This document shows positions 1 to 7,019 of a DNA stretch of 17,052 bases, in pieces. Within the stretch, counting starts at the first letter, position 1. Each line of letters starts with the position of its first letter. The translations under genes were made by a program, and so were the position numbers. Source of the DNA: an uncultured Lachnospiraceae bacterium (lineage in GTDB: Bacteria; Bacillota; Clostridia; Lachnospirales; Lachnospiraceae); the NCBI GenBank assembly GCA_910579285.1, contig CAJTTT010000041.1, forward strand, positions 1-17,052, written 5' to 3'. Below the pieces are notes generated by a model. It saw nothing but the letters and a program-made list of their open reading frames with translations. It was not told the origin of the DNA and did not search any database.

Positions 1-425
1 CTTGTGTCCTTTGCGTACCATTCGTTCATAATGTTTAGGAACGGCGTAAAATCGTTGTCGCCCATTGTTTCGCTGTCTACGCCGTTGTTTACCGCTATGA
101 AGCGCACACCCTTTTCGGGGAACATGATGTCTGTGTAAAAGCCGACTTTTAAGTAATTCCTGCCTAGCCTGCTCATGTCCTTTACAATCACTGTGCTTAC
201 ATTGCCCGCTTCAACCTCGGCTATCAGTTTTTGAAAACCCTCACGCTCAAAAGTAGTGCCGGATATGCCGTCATCAGTAAAATGCCGGATATTGGAAAAA
301 CCCTGTCTTTTTGCGTATTCCTCTAAATACTGTTTTTGGTTTATGATACTGTTGCTTTCGCCCTGTTGTTCATCATCTCGTGACAGTCTTTCGTAGAGGG
401 CGGTAATCTTTGCGCTGTTCGTCAT
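1..425 (-). CDS. Large serine recombinase, N-terminal part (runs off the window)
   Basis: This encodes 141 N-terminal residues of a serine site-specific recombinase of the large clostridial type (TnpX/TndX-like), an enzyme that excises and integrates mobile elements through a Ser-DNA covalent intermediate. The resolvase-type catalytic domain is clear: YERLSRDDE with the candidate nucleophile Ser15, then a stretch ending DDGISGTTFERE, VIVKDMSRLGRNYL holding the conserved DxSRLGR motif, and NEWYAKDT at the window edge. The recombinase and zinc-ribbon parts lie outside the window. The start is ATG at 425-423, preceded by GGAGGAA at 438-432. It is divergent from the FHA remnant and kinase genes, and an FHA gene is truncated next to it, so it probably marks one end of an integrated element extending leftward. 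Family assignment is firm; the type of element (conjugative element or prophage) cannot be told from this fragment. Confidence 0.93.
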   Translation of the reverse strand, partial: MTNSAKITALYERLSRDDEQQGESNSIINQKQYLEEYAKRQGFSNIRHFTDDGISGTTFEREGFQKLIAEVEAGNVSTVIVKDMSRLGRNYLKVGFYTDIMFPEKGVRFIAVNNGVDSETMGDNDFTPFLNIMNEWYAKDT

Positions 426-454
426 TGTAAATTCCTCCATTTCTCGCTATAATA

Positions 455-470
455 AAGCTGATTTCAGCTT
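455..470. repeat. Short palindrome upstream of the recombinase
   Basis: A perfect inverted repeat with 7-bp arms AAGCTGA and TCAGCTT around a central TT lies 30 bases upstream of the recombinase start. A second, weaker inverted repeat (GAAAAG, 5-bp spacer, CTTTTC) follows at 474-490. Short inverted repeats around a 2-bp centre are typical of serine recombinase crossover sites, but an operator for the recombinase promoter is equally possible. Only the symmetry is seen; the role is inferred. Confidence 0.4.
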
Positions 471-681
471 GGGGAAAAGGTGGTCTTTTCAAAAACTCAC
501 ACTTTTTCCGTCCTCTTTAAATATACCCCTTTTGTACCGTGACGGCAGTGTGTATGTGGAGGATAAGGGGTCGACAAATGGAACTTTTGTAAACGGCGTG
601 CCGATTGTCGGGGAATACAAGGTGGAAATGGATGATATTCTGCTGATTGGTTCTTCTGAATATCGGATTACATGGGAATAA
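469..681 (+). pseudogene. FHA-domain protein, 3' remnant
   Basis: The frame encodes the C-terminal half of a forkhead-associated (FHA) domain, a phosphothreonine-binding module. From about base 529 it reads YRDGSVYVED, then the hallmark GSTNGTFVNG, then the last strands ending ILLIGSSEYRITWE. The N-terminal half of the fold (the usual GR and SRxHA segment) is missing. The upstream 20 residues do not look like FHA, and there is no convincing start or ribosome binding site. The break falls beside the divergent serine recombinase, so the gene was most likely cut when the element integrated; the homology breakpoint is near 525-535. The stop (679-681) lies 7 bases before the first kinase start, so the intact gene would have been co-transcribed with the kinases. 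FHA proteins commonly partner such kinases by binding phosphorylated targets. The listed left edge is only the limit of the open frame. Confidence 0.75.
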
Positions 682-688
682 GGAAAAT

Positions 689-2458
689 ATGAATTACAAT
701 AATCTATGTCCGCACTGCATGCGGGAGATACAAAAAAACGGAAGCGGAGTCTGCCCATACTGCGGCTGCGAGGTGTCACGGGGGTTGGAACTTACCCACC
801 AGCTGCGGCCTTTTACGATTTTAAACGGTAAATATCTGGTTGGCAGTGTCCTTGGAGAGGGCGGATTTGGCATAACGTATATCGGCTATGACCTGAATCT
901 TGAACTGAGAATCGCAATCAAGGAATTTTATCCGAACGGCTTTTGCAGGCGGGAATCTTCCGTCACAAATACGTTGTCTTCGTATGGCGGATCACAGGGA
1001 GAGTCATTTGAGAAATGGCGGAGCAGATTTGTAAAAGAGGCGAAAAGTCTCGCGAAATGCACCAATCTGTCTGGCATAGTCGGGGTCAAGGATTTCTTTG
1101 AAGAAAACAATACGGCATATATTGTCATGGAATATCTGGAAGGGCAGACCTTAAAGGAATATTTAAACAGACAGGGAGGGAAGCTTCCTGTGGGGCAGGC
1201 GCTGCAGGCATTGGAGCCGGTTATGGTTTCTATGTCTCAGGTACATAGGGCAGGGATCATTCATAGGGATATCAGCCCCGACAATATTATGATAACAACA
1301 GACGGCATGATGAAACTGCTGGATTTCGGTGCGGCCGTGGATCTGATGAAGGAGGAGGAAAGAAGCCTATCCATTATGTTGAAACCCGGCTATGCCCCGG
1401 AAGAACAGTATCGGACGAAAGGAAAACTGGGACCGTGGTCAGACGTCTATGCGCTTGCCGCAACGATTTATAAATGTATTACCGGTATTACGCCGCCTGA
1501 AGCAATGGAGCGAATGCGGGAGGATCATCTTGCCGCGCCCGGCAGTCTGGGAATAAACATGCCTCCTTCTGTGGAAGCTGCATTGCTAAAAGGAATGAGT
1601 GTATATACGGACAATCGGTATCAGACTATGGATGAATTTCACCATGCACTGATGGCAAAGGCGGAGAAGGAAAAGACAGCGATATCGTGCAGGGAGAAAA
1701 CGGTTTTACACAGGGAGAGCGCTGCAGAACCTGTCCGTAAAGAAGAAGGCCGGCAAAAGCGCATCGGATCTGCGAAAATCGCAGGCTGTGCCGCCGTTCT
1801 CTTTATGGGATTCCTTATGTTTCTGCATCTGTCAGGGGACAACGGAAACCGAGGGGATGAGACCGTACTGAGCATTCCTGAAGAAGGGGATGACCTTGAG
1901 GCAGTTCCTGTTGAGAAAGAGGAAGAAACGGTATCAAGGGAGACGGCAGACAGTCTGGAAAGCGAACCGGGAATTGAAGAACAGGAGACGGAAGAGAAGG
2001 AAATCGTCACTTATCGTTACGAGTTTCTGGTGGGTGATGTGACATGGTATGAGGCCTATGAAGACTGTATTGCCCGGGGCGGGCATCTGGTGACGATCGA
2101 ATCGCCGGAAGAATTTGAGATTTTGACAGAACAGCTTATGGATCAGAAAATGGAACGTTATCTCTTCTGGCTGGGCGGCATGCGTCTTAGTGAAAGCCGG
2201 GAGTACCATTGGGTCGATGAGGCGGGGAATATGGGAGAAGACCCGCTTTGCGGCAGTGATGCGTCGGTGGAATATCAGGACTGCTGGCTGGAAGGGGAAC
2301 CGAGTTATCAGAGCGGAGAGTCGCAGGAACGGTTTATGATGATGTTTTATAAAACGGACCAGGAGAGATGGGTATGGAATGACGTGGCGGAGGATCTGTT
2401 GTCTGAGGCGCCGTTTTATGAGGGAAGAATTGCATATATCTGTGAATACGGCATGTGA
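689..2458 (+). CDS. Transmembrane Ser/Thr kinase with C-type-lectin-like outer domain
   Basis: A 589-residue membrane receptor kinase. It starts with a zinc-ribbon-like knuckle (C7, C10, C22, C25, with C27 nearby). A PknB/Hanks-type kinase domain covers about 41-325: glycine loop GEGGFG, Lys78 in AIKEF, catalytic HRDISPDN with Asp194 and Asn199, DFG at 212-214, and APE at 236-238. The loop has Ser196 where most Ser/Thr kinases have Lys; the neighbouring kinase shares this. One membrane helix lies at about 362-382, followed by an acidic linker. The outer part (about 442-587) matches a C-type lectin-like fold: W..AYEDC...GGHLVTI, FWLGG, WLEGEPS, WVWND and the closing YICE. The kinase is inside and the lectin-like part outside, suggesting sensing of a surface or glycan ligand; the ligand is unknown. 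The ATG at 689 was chosen over an in-frame TTG at 647 because AGGA precedes it and the zinc ribbon begins there. Operon with the downstream kinase. Confidence 0.9.
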   Translation: MNYNNLCPHCMREIQKNGSGVCPYCGCEVSRGLELTHQLRPFTILNGKYLVGSVLGEGGFGITYIGYDLNLELRIAIKEFYPNGFCRRESSVTNTLSSYGGSQGESFEKWRSRFVKEAKSLAKCTNLSGIVGVKDFFEENNTAYIVMEYLEGQTLKEYLNRQGGKLPVGQALQALEPVMVSMSQVHRAGIIHRDISPDNIMITTDGMMKLLDFGAAVDLMKEEERSLSIMLKPGYAPEEQYRTKGKLGPWSDVYALAATIYKCITGITPPEAMERMREDHLAAPGSLGINMPPSVEAALLKGMSVYTDNRYQTMDEFHHALMAKAEKEKTAISCREKTVLHRESAAEPVRKEEGRQKRIGSAKIAGCAAVLFMGFLMFLHLSGDNGNRGDETVLSIPEEGDDLEAVPVEKEEETVSRETADSLESEPGIEEQETEEKEIVTYRYEFLVGDVTWYEAYEDCIARGGHLVTIESPEEFEILTEQLMDQKMERYLFWLGGMRLSESREYHWVDEAGNMGEDPLCGSDASVEYQDCWLEGEPSYQSGESQERFMMMFYKTDQERWVWNDVAEDLLSEAPFYEGRIAYICEYGM

Positions 2459-2539
2459 TTTCGGCAGGGAGCGGGTCAGGAGGGTGTGGAAACAGACGTC
2501 AGGCGGATGCGGAGTTTTGGAATTGAGGAGAATGGAAAG

Positions 2540-4849
2540 ATGGATGTTGAAAAATTATGTATGGGATGTATGAAAGAGTTGAAGACGCCGGGGATTTGTC
2601 CGAATTGCGGATATAATCCGGCGGCCGTGAGCACGGAAGGGCATTATCTGAAACCCTATACAATCTTAAACGGCAAATATCTTGTGGGCAGAGTGCTCGG
2701 CGAGGGTGGTTTCGGCATTACCTATATCGGATTTGACATCAATTTGGAACTGCCGATCGCCATCAAAGAGTTTTACCCAAACGGCTATGTTACGCGGGAA
2801 AGCGATGTGACAAGCCTGGTAAGTGTTTATCGGGGGACGAATCTGGAAGCTATTTCCAAGTGGAAGAGTAATTTCATTCGGGAAGCGAGAACGCTGGCCA
2901 AGTGTTCTCATCTGTCCGGCATTGTAGGCGTGAAGGATTTCTTTGAAGAGAATGGCACGGCCTATATAGCGATGGAGTATTTGGAGGGCATGACCTTGAA
3001 AACGTATGCCAAGTCCTGCGGCGGGAGAGTGGAAGTCAGCCATCTGCTGAACTGCCTGGAGCCGGTTATGGCCTCTCTCGCAAAAGTACATGATTCAGGA
3101 CTGATTCACAGAGATATCAGCCCGGACAATATTATGCTGTTGGAAAACGGCAGTATGAAGCTGTTGGATTTTGGCGCGGCCAGGGATTATTCTGCGGAAG
3201 ATGAAAAAAGTCTGTCCGTTCTGCTGAAACCGGGATACGCGCCGGAAGAACAGTATCGGACGAGAGGAAAACAGGGGCCGTGGTCAGACGTTTACGCGTT
3301 TGCGGCAACTATTTATAAATGCATAACGGGTGTTACTCCACCGGAATCAATGGAGCGCATGCGGGAGGATGACTTAAAGAAGCCATCGGAATTTGGTGTG
3401 GCAATTTCTCCACAAATGGAAGCTGCGTTGGTCAAGGGAATGGCAGTGTATGCGGAGAACAGATATCAGTCCATGTCTGAGTTTATGGACGCACTGATGG
3501 CAGACAGCCGGCGCATGATGACAGGACGCCCGGCGGATACCGCCATAGGGCAGCCGGTAAAGCAGCAGCCGGTGAAAGAGCAGGAACCGCCTGCGCCGGT
3601 GAAGCAGGATCAGGTGACGAGGGAGACGGCTGGCCGGGAACCGGGGGACATGGTTGAGAAAGCGGTATCTTTTGCCAAAAAGTATTGGGCTGTCATAGCC
3701 GCGGCCGGCGTGGTGCTGCTGATCATCCTGATTTCATCGGGAGGCAGAAAAGAGGAAATGGATTCTGCGGAAGGTTTGGAAACGATACAGACAGAGCTGG
3801 CTGATGCAGAGCAGCCGGAACAGGAGGAAGAGGAGGAAAACCGGGAAGACCCGGAGCAGAAGGCGGCGGCTCTTCTTGAGGAAGGCAGGACGAATCTGGC
3901 GGCGGGAAATTTCGGAAACGCAAAACAATGTTTTTCCGAAGCCAAAAGCTTAGCGCCGAAGAATGCGGAGATTTATCTTGCGGAGAGCGATCTGTATATG
4001 CAGGAAGAAGATTATATGTCAGCGATGTCCGTCCTCGTTGAGGGAATTTCAATAACAGAAAACATTACGCTGGATGCGAGAAGAAACGAGCTGCTCGACA
4101 GCATTCACCTGACAAGGCAGGAAAAATATATGGATGATACCGTCCGGGAAATCTGTGAGTACAATGCGGATGGGCTGATACAGGCGCGGTATCGGTACGA
4201 TTCGGAGGGAGATCTGGAGGGCTGGGACGAGTATGTGTATGATGACGGTGTTTTGGCCTCCGAGGTTTCTTATTATGAGAATGGCGCGAAAAGGAGCGGA
4301 ATCGCCTATAATGAGGACGGAACGGAAAATGTTTACGCGGCCTATGACAGAAGCGGACAGATGACGGATGTGTATATTGCAGAGTACGCAGCATCCGGCA
4401 GACTGGCGCGAAAAGAGTATTATGAGACGCGGGGGCTGACCCTAAATTCCAGCATGGACAGGGTGTTAAGGAACGGCGTGAAATGGTGGAAGATTTATGA
4501 CTATGACGAGTATGGCAACCAGATTCTGGATACCAGCTATAATAAAAACGGGTCTGTGAGCAGCTGGCAGGAATACTATTATGATAATGCCGGCAATACG
4601 GTAGGATATGCGGCATTCTATGCGGACGGCATGATGAATGCCCGTGGGGAATGCTCCTATGATGAGGAGGGAAGGCAGACTGGCATCGCAGAGTACGATG
4701 CGGACGGAAATCTGAATCGGAAAGTGGAATACGAATATGATTCCTTTGGAAGCTGTGTTACGGAAAGACGTTACTATGGGAACGCCGATGAGGTTTCAGA
4801 AGAAGTGGAATATGTGAATGTATATGGGCTTTCGGAGAACATGAGATAG
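2540..4849 (+). CDS. Transmembrane Ser/Thr kinase with TPR and YD-type repeat outer domain
   Basis: A 769-residue paralogue of the preceding kinase. It has a zinc-ribbon-like start (C7, C10, C20, C23) and a kinase domain at about 39-325 with glycine loop GEGGFG, Lys76, HRDISPDN (Asp192, Asn197), DFG at 210-212 and KPGYAPEEQY. A Pro/Gln-rich linker leads to a membrane helix at about 382-400 and an acidic stretch. TPR-like helices cover about 441-510 (EGRTNLAAGNFGNAKQCFSEA is typical). From about 535 to 760 come many short Tyr/Asp/Gly units (YDSEGDLEGW, YDEYGN, YYDNAGNT, YDADGN), resembling YD/RHS or MORN-like repeats. The catalytic half is almost a copy of the upstream kinase while the outer half is unrelated, so duplication with sensor replacement is likely. 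The start at 2540 is chosen over 2486 because GAGGAG at 2525-2530 is well spaced and the Cys motif then sits where it does in the paralogue. Ligand and substrates are unknown. Confidence 0.9.
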   Translation: MDVEKLCMGCMKELKTPGICPNCGYNPAAVSTEGHYLKPYTILNGKYLVGRVLGEGGFGITYIGFDINLELPIAIKEFYPNGYVTRESDVTSLVSVYRGTNLEAISKWKSNFIREARTLAKCSHLSGIVGVKDFFEENGTAYIAMEYLEGMTLKTYAKSCGGRVEVSHLLNCLEPVMASLAKVHDSGLIHRDISPDNIMLLENGSMKLLDFGAARDYSAEDEKSLSVLLKPGYAPEEQYRTRGKQGPWSDVYAFAATIYKCITGVTPPESMERMREDDLKKPSEFGVAISPQMEAALVKGMAVYAENRYQSMSEFMDALMADSRRMMTGRPADTAIGQPVKQQPVKEQEPPAPVKQDQVTRETAGREPGDMVEKAVSFAKKYWAVIAAAGVVLLIILISSGGRKEEMDSAEGLETIQTELADAEQPEQEEEEENREDPEQKAAALLEEGRTNLAAGNFGNAKQCFSEAKSLAPKNAEIYLAESDLYMQEEDYMSAMSVLVEGISITENITLDARRNELLDSIHLTRQEKYMDDTVREICEYNADGLIQARYRYDSEGDLEGWDEYVYDDGVLASEVSYYENGAKRSGIAYNEDGTENVYAAYDRSGQMTDVYIAEYAASGRLARKEYYETRGLTLNSSMDRVLRNGVKWWKIYDYDEYGNQILDTSYNKNGSVSSWQEYYYDNAGNTVGYAAFYADGMMNARGECSYDEEGRQTGIAEYDADGNLNRKVEYEYDSFGSCVTERRYYGNADEVSEEVEYVNVYGLSENMR

Positions 4850-4910
4850 GCCGATTGTAGTTTGCGCGATAACTTACATGTAATTTTTCGCGAAAATTTT
4901 AGAATACCTC

Positions 4911-4939
4911 TTGATTTTGACATAATTTTTTGATACAAT
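4911..4939 (+). promoter_or_regulatory. Possible promoter upstream of a tandem hairpin
   Basis: TTGATT at 4911-4916 and TACAAT at 4934-4939 are separated by 17 bases, a plausible sigma-A promoter. It lies between the second kinase stop and the terminator at 4968, so any transcript would be only about 60 nt. Only consensus-like boxes support it; the region is AT-rich, so chance is possible. Confidence 0.3.
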
Positions 4940-4967
4940 CGTTCTTGTAAAATTCCCCTTTTACACT

Positions 4968-5010
4968 GGACAGGTGAAAGACTTCTGGTCATTCGCCTGT
5001 TCTTTTATTT
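4968..5010 (+). terminator. Rho-independent terminator of the kinase operon
   Basis: A 15-bp stem (4968-4982 with 4988-5002, one A/A mismatch and two G-U pairs) closes a 5-base loop and is followed by TTTTATTT. It sits about 120 bases after the second kinase stop. A smaller hairpin (TGTAAAA and TTTTACA at 4946-4965) lies just before it. On the other strand the stem is not followed by a T-run, so it should act on plus-strand transcripts only. Confidence 0.8.
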
Positions 5011-5196
5011 CCGCGAATAAGCAGAGGCGGAAAGCGGCAGAGGCAGGCTGGATGCTTGCAGGCAAGACTGTCTGTGACGGTTTACGGCGAGCAACGCGAG
5101 CGAGAAATGCGAAGCATTTCGAGACTCTGCTTATTTTTGGAGGCGGAAAGCGGCAGAGGCAGGCTGGATGCTTGCAAAGACTCTGCTTATTCGCGG
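5011..5196. repeat. Repeat element A (inverted ends, internal 37-bp direct repeat)
   Basis: A 186-bp non-coding element. Its ends are perfect 16-bp inverted repeats (CCGCGAATAAGCAGAG at 5011-5026 and its complement at 5181-5196). Inside, a 37-bp sequence starting GAGGCGGAAAGCGGCAG occurs twice in direct orientation (5024-5060 and 5140-5176). A third end-like motif, CTCTGCTTAT, lies at 5125-5134, so A looks like a copy carrying an internal duplication. The core holds the palindrome GAAATGC-GAA-GCATTTC. A relative in opposite orientation lies at 8183-8316. No protein-coding content is convincing, so a MITE- or REP-like non-autonomous repeat is the likely class. It begins 3 bases beyond the stop codon of the ABC ATPase gene. 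Confidence 0.8.
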
Positions 5197-5199
5197 CGA

Positions 5200-6003
5200 C
5201 TATCTTGACAATAAGATCCGATCGTTATCCAGCCGTTTCCCGGCGCACACCTTGAACTGCTCCAGCAGATCGTCTATGGTGAGATTCTTTCTCTGTTCTC
5301 CCGATACATGAAATACAATTCGTCCGCCGTCCATCATAAGCGTGCGGTTTCCAAGAGAGAGCGCCTGGTGCATGTTGTGTGTGACCATCAGGCAGGTGAT
5401 GTGCCGCTCGGCAATGATTTTTTCTGTGAGAGCCAGCACTTTGTCCGCCGTGGCGGGATCCAGGGCGGCTGTGTGCTCGTCAAGCAGAAGGATGCGGGGC
5501 GTGACCACAGTCGCCATGAGGAGTGTGAGCGCCTGTCTCTGGCCGCCGGAGAGAAGCCCGACGGGCTGCTTCATCCGATCTTCCAGTCCCATATCCAGAA
5601 GGGAGAGCTGTTCCCGGAAGACAGCCTTTTCCTTTGTGCTGATCCGGCTGAAATAGGCGTGTTTTCTTGTGGAGGTCCGCAGGTAGGCGAGCGCCAGATT
5701 TTCCTCAATGGTCATGTGAGGGGCGGTTCCCTTTAAAGGATCCTGAAAAAGATGGCCGATCACCCGGCTCCGCACATGCTCCTTGCAGTAAGTGATATCC
5801 TCGCCGCCCAGAACAATCCTTCCCTCATCTACATAAAAATTTCCTGTGATGGCGCGAAAGAGCGTGGACTTTCCTGCGCCGTTGCTTCCCACAATGGTGG
5901 CAAAATCACCGTCTTCCAGTGTCAGGCTCACATTGTCAAGCGCCTTTTTCTCATGGACGGTGCCGGGGTTAAACGTTTTGGAAATGGAGTCAATGACTAA
6001 CAT
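5200..6003 (-). CDS. trpZ: ABC importer ATPase (probable tryptophan uptake, TrpZ type)
   Basis: A 267-residue ABC ATPase that would power the adjacent permease at the inner face of the membrane. Visible motifs: Walker A GSNGAGKST (39-47), Q-loop Gln87 in FQDP, signature LSGGQ (151-155), Walker B ILLLDE with catalytic Glu176, D-loop ALDP, and switch His209 in VTHN. Walker B reads DEHTAALD, with His where many ABC proteins have Pro. The start ATG (6003-6001) has AGGAGGAA upstream and overlaps the end of the permease gene by 14 bases, indicating translational coupling. The Trp assignment comes from the operon's T-box and from the known TrpXYZ grouping, not from the ATPase itself. The stop lies 3 bases from repeat element A, and no separate T-rich terminator is visible downstream. 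Confidence 0.88.
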   Translation of the reverse strand: MLVIDSISKTFNPGTVHEKKALDNVSLTLEDGDFATIVGSNGAGKSTLFRAITGNFYVDEGRIVLGGEDITYCKEHVRSRVIGHLFQDPLKGTAPHMTIEENLALAYLRTSTRKHAYFSRISTKEKAVFREQLSLLDMGLEDRMKQPVGLLSGGQRQALTLLMATVVTPRILLLDEHTAALDPATADKVLALTEKIIAERHITCLMVTHNMHQALSLGNRTLMMDGGRIVFHVSGEQRKNLTIDDLLEQFKVCAGKRLDNDRILLSR

Positions 6004-6943
6004 TGGCGGATTCCTCCTTTCTGTATGCGTTTCGGTTGTGGCTTCGCTGTCTGTTTAATAAGAACTTCTCCCTGAGATAGGGGAAGGAGATTGCCACGGC
6101 GACAATGACGGCGGAGACCAGCTTGAGGGCTTCCGCAGGCACATTCATGCGCAGGGCCAGCGCTACGATAAAGCGGTAGAGACAGCTTCCTAAAATAACA
6201 CCAGCTATCTTTCTGAACATACTGCCTTTTCCGACAAGTGTTTCTCCGATAATCAGGCTGGCCAGGGCGATGGTGACCATGCCGGTGCCCAGGTTGATGT
6301 CGCAGGATTTCTGGTATTGGCCCAGAATTGCGCCGGAGAGCGCGGTCAGCGCGTTTGCGATGCACAGCCCTACGGTGATCATAAACAGCGGATTGATGCT
6401 GGAAGCCCGCACCATATCTTCGTTGTCCCCGGTGGCGCGGATGGAGAGTCCGATCCGCGTGCTCAAGAACAGGGAGAGCAGGACGCTGGTTATCATTACG
6501 ATGACTAGGACGATCAGCAGTTTGTACCAGTCCTCAAACAGGCCGTAGTGGAGTTTTTCCTTTGCCAGACTGAAAATGGTATCGCAGGCGAACAGGTTCA
6601 CGTTGGAGGAAAACCCCATCACGGCAATATTGACCGTGTAAAGTCCTGTATTGACGATAATGCCGGCCAGAATGGAGGGAACCCCCATTCTGGTCTGCAA
6701 AAAGGCGATGACAAAGCCGGAGCAGACGCCTGCGCCAGCGGCGGCAAAGAGGGCAAGCACTGGATGCCCGGACAGCGTTACCACAGCGCCTACCGCACAG
6801 CCTAAGGTAAAACAGCCGTCGGTGGACAAGTCTGCGATGTTTAGGATGCTGAATGAGAGAAACAGCGCCAGCGCCACCAGGGCGTAAATACAGCCTAATT
6901 CCAAGGCGCTTTGTAATATGGACAGTGTAAATAGTGTATTCAT
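5990..6943 (-). CDS. trpY: ABC importer permease (probable tryptophan uptake, TrpY type)
   Basis: A 317-residue, highly hydrophobic permease of the branched-chain amino acid/sugar type (BPD_transp_2 family), with about eight or nine membrane segments across residues 8-295 and a basic C-terminal tail. It should form the membrane channel for the partner lipoprotein and ATPase. Family hallmarks include the early segment FSILNIADLSTDGCF and the cytoplasmic loop around GLSIRATGDNEDMVRAS, the likely ATPase-coupling region. The start ATG at 6943-6941 has AGGAGAAAG upstream. The gene lies 76 bases after the lipoprotein gene and overlaps the ATPase gene. Substrate is inferred from the UGG T-box upstream of the operon. 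Confidence 0.87.
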   Translation of the reverse strand: MNTLFTLSILQSALELGCIYALVALALFLSFSILNIADLSTDGCFTLGCAVGAVVTLSGHPVLALFAAAGAGVCSGFVIAFLQTRMGVPSILAGIIVNTGLYTVNIAVMGFSSNVNLFACDTIFSLAKEKLHYGLFEDWYKLLIVLVIVMITSVLLSLFLSTRIGLSIRATGDNEDMVRASSINPLFMITVGLCIANALTALSGAILGQYQKSCDINLGTGMVTIALASLIIGETLVGKGSMFRKIAGVILGSCLYRFIVALALRMNVPAEALKLVSAVIVAVAISFPYLREKFLLNRQRSHNRNAYRKEESANVSH

Positions 6944-7019
6944 AGAATCTTTCTCCTGGTTGAATGAATTACAAGCGTTATCTTAATCGTTTTGATTTGA
7001 AGGGAAAGCGTCGAGGCGC

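Noticed and set aside
647..688. Upstream TTG start for the first kinase
   Set aside because: It would overlap the FHA reading frame, lacks a ribosome binding site, and adds 14 residues absent from the paralogue's start.
4917..4939. TTGACA at 4917 paired with TACAAT at 4934 as a promoter
   Set aside because: The spacer is only 11 bases; the overlapping TTGATT at 4911 has a 17-base spacer and is the better candidate.
5024..5176. CRISPR array
   Set aside because: Only two copies of a 37-bp repeat, inside an element with inverted ends, no regular spacers and no cas genes.
4974..5255. Open frame of 93 codons across repeat element A
   Set aside because: It is made of the 37-bp repeats and inverted ends, has no ribosome binding site, and runs into the ATPase gene on the other strand.
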